NCBI RefSeq assembly: GCF_052089425.1
Contig: NZ_JBQCZW010000001.1
Span: forward strand, 124,001 to 188,000
Direction: 5' to 3'
Length of the DNA stretch: 64,000 nucleotides
Source of the DNA: Ancrocorticia sp052089425
Lineage (GTDB): Bacteria > Actinomycetota > Actinomycetes > Actinomycetales > Actinomycetaceae
This document shows positions 60,334 through 64,000 of this stretch, one piece after another (the first letter of the stretch is position 1; every line of letters begins with the position of its first letter). Below the pieces are notes generated by a model. It made no database searches, was not told the origin of the DNA, and was given only the letters and a program-made list of their open reading frames with translations. The translations under genes were made by a program, and so were the position numbers.

Positions 60334-61165
60334 ACAGATTACCGATTCCATAGCCTTCCACGCCGAAGGTCCCGTGTGGCACGATTCGTGGGGAGGCCTC
60401 CGCTTTGTTGACATGCTGGCGGGCGACCTCCTCACGATGGCAGCCAGCGGTGAAGTTTCGCGCCTGCATGTGGGCTCGCCGATCGCTGCCTTCGTGCGTC
60501 CGCGCGCGAGCGGCGGCTACGTGGTTGGCACCGAACGCGGCATCGCTCTATCCGACTCGCCGTTCGCTGCCCCAACCGAATACCGTGAGTTGTGGAGCGA
60601 GCCGAACGTCCGAATGAACGAAGGCTGCGTGGATCCGTGGGGGCGCCTGTACGCCGGATCGATGCCATACGATAAGACGCCGGGGGCCGCGAAGTTGTAC
60701 AGGATTGATGGGGAGGGCTGCGCCGTCGTCGTCGAAAATAACGTCACTACCTCCAACGGAATGGACTTTACAGCGGACGGGACCCGCGCCTACTACAACG
60801 ATACGGCCACCCGCCAAACGGATGTGTACGACGTAACGGCGGCCGGCGAACTCGCCAACCGGCGCGCGTTCTTCCACACAGGGGAAGGCACCAGCCCGGA
60901 CGGGTTGGCCGTGGATTCGCGCGGCAACGTGTGGTGCGCGCTCAACCGAAAGGGCACCGTTCGCCTGTACTCACCACAGGCGGAAATCCTCGGCGAATGG
61001 AAGCTCCCCTGCCCCGGCGTCACGGCTGTGACACTTGGCGGGCCGGACGGCAAGGACGTTTTCATCACCACCTCCAAGGAGATGGCGGACGTTCCCGGAG
61101 CTGGCGCCATCTGGCACATGCGCGCCGAGGTTTCCGGCCAACCCACGAGGGAGTACGCCGGCTAG
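60320..61165 (+). CDS. SMP-30/gluconolactonase-family protein
   Basis: This 281-residue beta-propeller enzyme has the metal-binding residues of the family: Glu16 in AEGPVW, Asn and Asp in NGMDFTADG and SPDGLAVD. It is likely a sugar lactonase. It is placed after lutC with overlapping ends, so it may be cotranscribed with the lactate genes, although no direct link in metabolism is obvious. Two ATG codons (60320, 60323) are possible starts. Confidence 0.88.
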   Translation: MMHPEQITDSIAFHAEGPVWHDSWGGLRFVDMLAGDLLTMAASGEVSRLHVGSPIAAFVRPRASGGYVVGTERGIALSDSPFAAPTEYRELWSEPNVRMNEGCVDPWGRLYAGSMPYDKTPGAAKLYRIDGEGCAVVVENNVTTSNGMDFTADGTRAYYNDTATRQTDVYDVTAAGELANRRAFFHTGEGTSPDGLAVDSRGNVWCALNRKGTVRLYSPQAEILGEWKLPCPGVTAVTLGGPDGKDVFITTSKEMADVPGAGAIWHMRAEVSGQPTREYAG

Positions 61166-61794
61166 TGGACGCACTCTTTCCCCTCGATCCGAGTGAGCGG
61201 CGCCCCCTCGCCAAGATTGTGGTGGTAGCCGGGCCCTCCGGTTCCGGCAAGACCCGGTTCACCACGCGTTCAGGCCTGCCCGTTGTTTCGTTGGACGATT
61301 TTTATTTCGACGGCGATCACCCCGGTATGCCCAACCGCCACGGCATGGTGGATTGGGATTCCCCGCGCACGTGGGATGGAGGCGGCGCCGTACGCGCCCT
61401 CGTTGAGCTGTGCACCGCCGGGGAAACCACCGTTCCCATTTATGACATCTCCGCCAACTTGAAAGTGGGCGAACGCCGCGTGGAACTGGATGGCGCCCGC
61501 TTCGTCCTCGTGGAGGGTATTTTCGCCCCCGAGGTGGTGGATGCCTTGGCCAGCGAAGGAATCCTCGCGGACGCCATCGCCCTCAAACGCCCGCGGGCCC
61601 AAACCTTCTGGTTCCGCCTCATGCGCGATCTGGACGAAGCCCGCAAGCCTCCCATCAACCTCCTGCGCCGCGGCATCTCCCACTTCTTCGCCGAACCCGC
61701 CCGCTACACCTACTTCCAATCCAAGGGCCTACGCCTCGTCACCTGGGAAGAAGCCCACGAAGTGCTCACGAACCTGCTGGCGCGGGCGCGATAG
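61165..61794 (+). CDS. Uridine-kinase-like P-loop kinase
   Basis: This 209-residue kinase has the P-loop GPSGSGKT at residues 23-30, SLDDFYFDGDHPGMPN and WDSPRTWDGGGAV, resembling the uridine kinase family. The GTG start overlaps the SMP-30-like stop in a TAGTG. Uridine or cytidine would be the natural substrates, but a sugar-kinase role coupled to the lactonase is also possible. Confidence 0.82.
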   Translation: MDALFPLDPSERRPLAKIVVVAGPSGSGKTRFTTRSGLPVVSLDDFYFDGDHPGMPNRHGMVDWDSPRTWDGGGAVRALVELCTAGETTVPIYDISANLKVGERRVELDGARFVLVEGIFAPEVVDALASEGILADAIALKRPRAQTFWFRLMRDLDEARKPPINLLRRGISHFFAEPARYTYFQSKGLRLVTWEEAHEVLTNLLARAR

Positions 61795-61850
61795 ATCCAG
61801 AGGTTATCGAAGCAGCACAGCGCTGAAGCCCCACCTCAGTACTGCACGCC

Positions 61851-62792
61851 CTATTCTTGAATGACATAGTCCGGATTTGCAGCGATGTAATCCTTAGCTT
61901 CCTGAACGAGATCGTCCCACGCTTCGCGTTGCGCCATAAGCTCGGTACCGTACTCATCAATGACCTTCATTTGATATTCGGCAATAATGTCCGCAAGCCT
62001 CGGAGTGAAATCAACCTGATCTTTGCAATCAACAGTCTTTATCGCCATATCGATCTGATCTTCATTAACAGTCCAAAAATCGACCCCTTGCGGATATCCA
62101 AGTGCCGAACGGTCAGCTTTCAAACCCTCGGTTTGGAGGCAGGCATCGAACTCATCTATAAGTGTGGTGATTCGCGGATCAGCGGCCACCTTGTCTTGCA
62201 CCTCGCCAAGCGCAACTGTCCCGGGCCCGTCCGACTGTGCGTCCACGTAGTTAAACTTCAGGTACTCAGGTTCCGAGCCACATAGCTCTGCAAACTCGTC
62301 GCGTTGCTCCTGAGTCAGATTCTCGTACGGATTCCCGCTCGGCCCTTCCTCATAATCATCGGGCTTCGGCACGTTCTCATTGAATGTTAGCTCGCCATCG
62401 GTCTTCGGATGAACGAAAGCAAACTTCTCCGCAATTGGCATCGTCCACGGACCATAAATGAAAAACACATCTCGGATCGGTTCCTCGGGGGCAACCGGAT
62501 ACGGATCCAACTTCGTGCCACTCTTGTCATAGACACATTTAATAAAGAAACCTTCGGCAGCGCTGGAGACAAGTTCTACCTCATGATCGTCCCATGTCTT
62601 CACATAATCTTCAGGCAAGTGAACAACCGCTGTGTCATAATCCACCTCAGCATTGGGATCAATACCGTTAACCTTCGGAGCAGCACTGCTACCATCTTCA
62701 CCATCTTCACCATCACCGCCACACGCCACTAAACCAAGTAAAGCCACACATGCCACAAGCCCAGCACCGATATATCTACGAAATACCATCAT
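61851..62792 (-). CDS. Tandem lipoprotein 1
   Basis: This 313-residue protein has a type II signal with lipobox LVAC (Cys24), followed by a Gly/Glu/Asp-rich linker. The remainder shares a clear pattern with the adjacent gene: FFIYGPWTMPIAEKFAF, DGELTFN, then EFAELCGSEPEYLKFNY and a late DFTPRLADIIAEYQMKVIDEYG. No known enzyme motif was found. It would be anchored to the outside of the membrane. AAGGAAG precedes the ATG. Two cysteines are conserved between the copies. Confidence 0.85.
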   Translation of the reverse strand: MMVFRRYIGAGLVACVALLGLVACGGDGEDGEDGSSAAPKVNGIDPNAEVDYDTAVVHLPEDYVKTWDDHEVELVSSAAEGFFIKCVYDKSGTKLDPYPVAPEEPIRDVFFIYGPWTMPIAEKFAFVHPKTDGELTFNENVPKPDDYEEGPSGNPYENLTQEQRDEFAELCGSEPEYLKFNYVDAQSDGPGTVALGEVQDKVAADPRITTLIDEFDACLQTEGLKADRSALGYPQGVDFWTVNEDQIDMAIKTVDCKDQVDFTPRLADIIAEYQMKVIDEYGTELMAQREAWDDLVQEAKDYIAANPDYVIQE

Positions 62793-62806
62793 CGCTTCCT
62801 TGGGAC

Positions 62807-63736
62807 TCAGTACTGCACAAAAAGGTCAGGATTTGCCGCAATGAAGTCCTCGGCTTCTTGGACCAGAGCGTCAAATTTATCGCGCTCCGCTGTCATCTCG
62901 GCCCCGTACTCATCAATAACCTTCATTTGGTACTCAGCGATAATGTCCGCAAGCCGCTGCGTAAAATCAATTTCATCCTTGCACTCGACGGTTTTCATGG
63001 CCATGTCCAATTGATCCTCATTGATTACGTCAACATCAGCTTCTTTCGGGAGACCGATCCTGTCCGGATCCGCCTCCAAACCCAACGGGGCGAAACACTT
63101 ATCCAGTTCGTCCACGAGGTCCTTCGTCCGCCGATCAGCCGCTACCTTGTCCTGTACTTCCTGAAGGCCAATTTCCCCCGGACCCGTTGACTGGACATGT
63201 AAGAGGTTGTATTTCGTGTACTCAGGCTCTGAGCCACACAGCTCCGTATACTCGTCTCGTTCCTCCTGAGTCAGTTTTGCATACGGATTTCCACTTGGGG
63301 GTTCCACAAAACCCTCAGGGCGCGGCACGTATCCGTTGAAGGTCAGCTCACCGTCCGTCATCGGCAGAACAAACGCGAACTTCTCTGCGATTGGCTTGGT
63401 CCACGGACCATAAATAAAGAACACATCGCGAATTGGCTCTTCACGGTCGATAGGGTACGGGTCAAGTTTCGTACCGGTCTTATCGAAGACACACTGGCTA
63501 AAGACACCCTCACCTGCGCTGCTGATCAATTCCATATCATGGTCTCGATCGAGAGTCGTCAGAGGCTCCGCAGGAAAATACACAATCCCCGTGTCGTAGT
63601 CCAACTCAGCATTCGGATTAATACCCGTTACTTTGGCAAGATTTGTTTCGGATTCTTCTGCATCTCCACAGGCAGCGAGACCAAGAACCAGCGCCACTGA
63701 TGCCGCCGTGGCAACAGCCTTCTTGAACGAAAACAT
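62807..63736 (-). CDS. Tandem lipoprotein 2
   Basis: This 309-residue paralogue of the previous gene has lipobox LAAC (Cys23). I judge identity to be well over half from visible runs such as FIYGPWTKPIAEKFAF, DGELTFNGYV and DFTQRLADIIAEYQMKVIDEYGA. ATG 63736 has AAGGAGGGG 6 bases upstream and gives a normal signal peptide; the frame continues to 63868 without a better start. It lies close to the assembly gap. The duplication is recent enough to keep length and layout. Confidence 0.86.
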   Translation of the reverse strand: MFSFKKAVATAASVALVLGLAACGDAEESETNLAKVTGINPNAELDYDTGIVYFPAEPLTTLDRDHDMELISSAGEGVFSQCVFDKTGTKLDPYPIDREEPIRDVFFIYGPWTKPIAEKFAFVLPMTDGELTFNGYVPRPEGFVEPPSGNPYAKLTQEERDEYTELCGSEPEYTKYNLLHVQSTGPGEIGLQEVQDKVAADRRTKDLVDELDKCFAPLGLEADPDRIGLPKEADVDVINEDQLDMAMKTVECKDEIDFTQRLADIIAEYQMKVIDEYGAEMTAERDKFDALVQEAEDFIAANPDLFVQY

Positions 63737-63868
63737 AACAATACCCCTCCTTCGGTGAGGATGGCACCGCCGATTGGCAGTGCCAACCACACCCCCCACA
63801 AAAAACACACACAAACAAAATATTACCCCGTTGTAACTAAAAAGAACAAATAGAATATTAAAAGCCAC

Positions 63869-64000
63869 CTTCGAAATAANNNNNNNNNNCTAATTTTTTA
63901 ATAAAAATAAACAAATCCCCCGCATTCGGTGAGTCGGCCCCCGCGGTTTGCCTGTCCAAACCCCACCGCCGACTATCAACGCTCAGACACAATTGCTTCC
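63869..64000. other. AT-rich promoter region with a 10-N assembly gap
   Basis: No gene is seen here. Ten N stand at 63880-63889. The stretch from about 63820 to 63915 is markedly AT-rich. After the gap, a sequence around CCCGCATTCGGTGAG (63918-63933) resembles the leader of lipoprotein 2 (CCCTCCTTCGGTGAGG, 63745-63760). The gap may hide a further copy of that family or an element that did not assemble. Confidence 0.6.

Noticed and set aside
1..64000. CRISPR array
   Set aside because: No series of regularly spaced repeats of 24-40 bases was seen and no cas genes occur.

Overview
The window looks like a chromosome segment of a moderately high-GC actinobacterium, probably in or near the Actinomycetales. 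Supporting traits are a type I menaquinone NADH dehydrogenase with all 14 subunits in actinobacterial order next to menG, menJ and a polyprenyl diphosphate synthase; an Rv3235-family gene beside secA; BldC-like helix-turn-helix proteins; a DUF6912-type protein; a bS22-like 32-residue ribosomal-type protein; and an LPNTG-anchored surface nucleotidase. I cannot name a genus from sequence alone. A 10-base N run near the right end shows this is a scaffold with a gap.

Layout. 1-3622: end of sbcD and complete sbcC (DNA end repair). 3619-8247: small conserved genes (DUF6912 type, CpaE-like ATPase, SAF protein, HTH protein) interrupted by a Phd-VapC cassette and a decayed AbiE system. 8248-13135: an uncharacterised protein, LysM protein, Rv3235-like protein and secA. 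13312-15351: sortase-anchored 5'-nucleotidase. 15418-34381: a long leftward respiratory block (menG, menJ, nuoA-N, polyprenyl synthase) joined mostly by 1-4 base overlaps. 34466-39112: rightward block with a membrane protein, menB, menE, menA and a small membrane protein. 39120-40770: phosphatase/MarR pair, bS22-like gene and a BldC-like gene. 40921-44100: Ktr/Trk potassium uptake pair followed by an AbiF-type cassette. 44266-48542: radA, an Arg/Gln-rich membrane protein, mutY, a membrane protein and a GNAT enzyme. 48539-55478: SorC-type regulator, glpABC and glpK. 55596-61794: lactate permease, lutABC, an SMP-30-like lactonase and a uridine-kinase-like gene. 61851-63736: two tandem related lipoproteins, then the gap.

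The central theme is a menaquinone respiratory chain fed by NADH (Nuo), glycerol-3-phosphate (GlpABC) and L-lactate (LutABC), with several enzymes of quinone synthesis encoded around it.

The most interesting signal is a pair of toxin-antitoxin or abortive-infection cassettes, Phd-VapC at about 4158-4924 and an AbiF/Abi_2 HEPN protein with a candidate structured RNA at about 42995-44064. Each lies immediately downstream of the stop codon of a core gene and is bounded by an imperfect direct repeat of about 36-44 bp that copies that gene's 3' end. No recombinase is present. In the AbiF case the copied 3' end supplies the last codons and stop of the toxin gene. This looks like a shared, recombinase-poor way of placing defence cassettes behind core genes.
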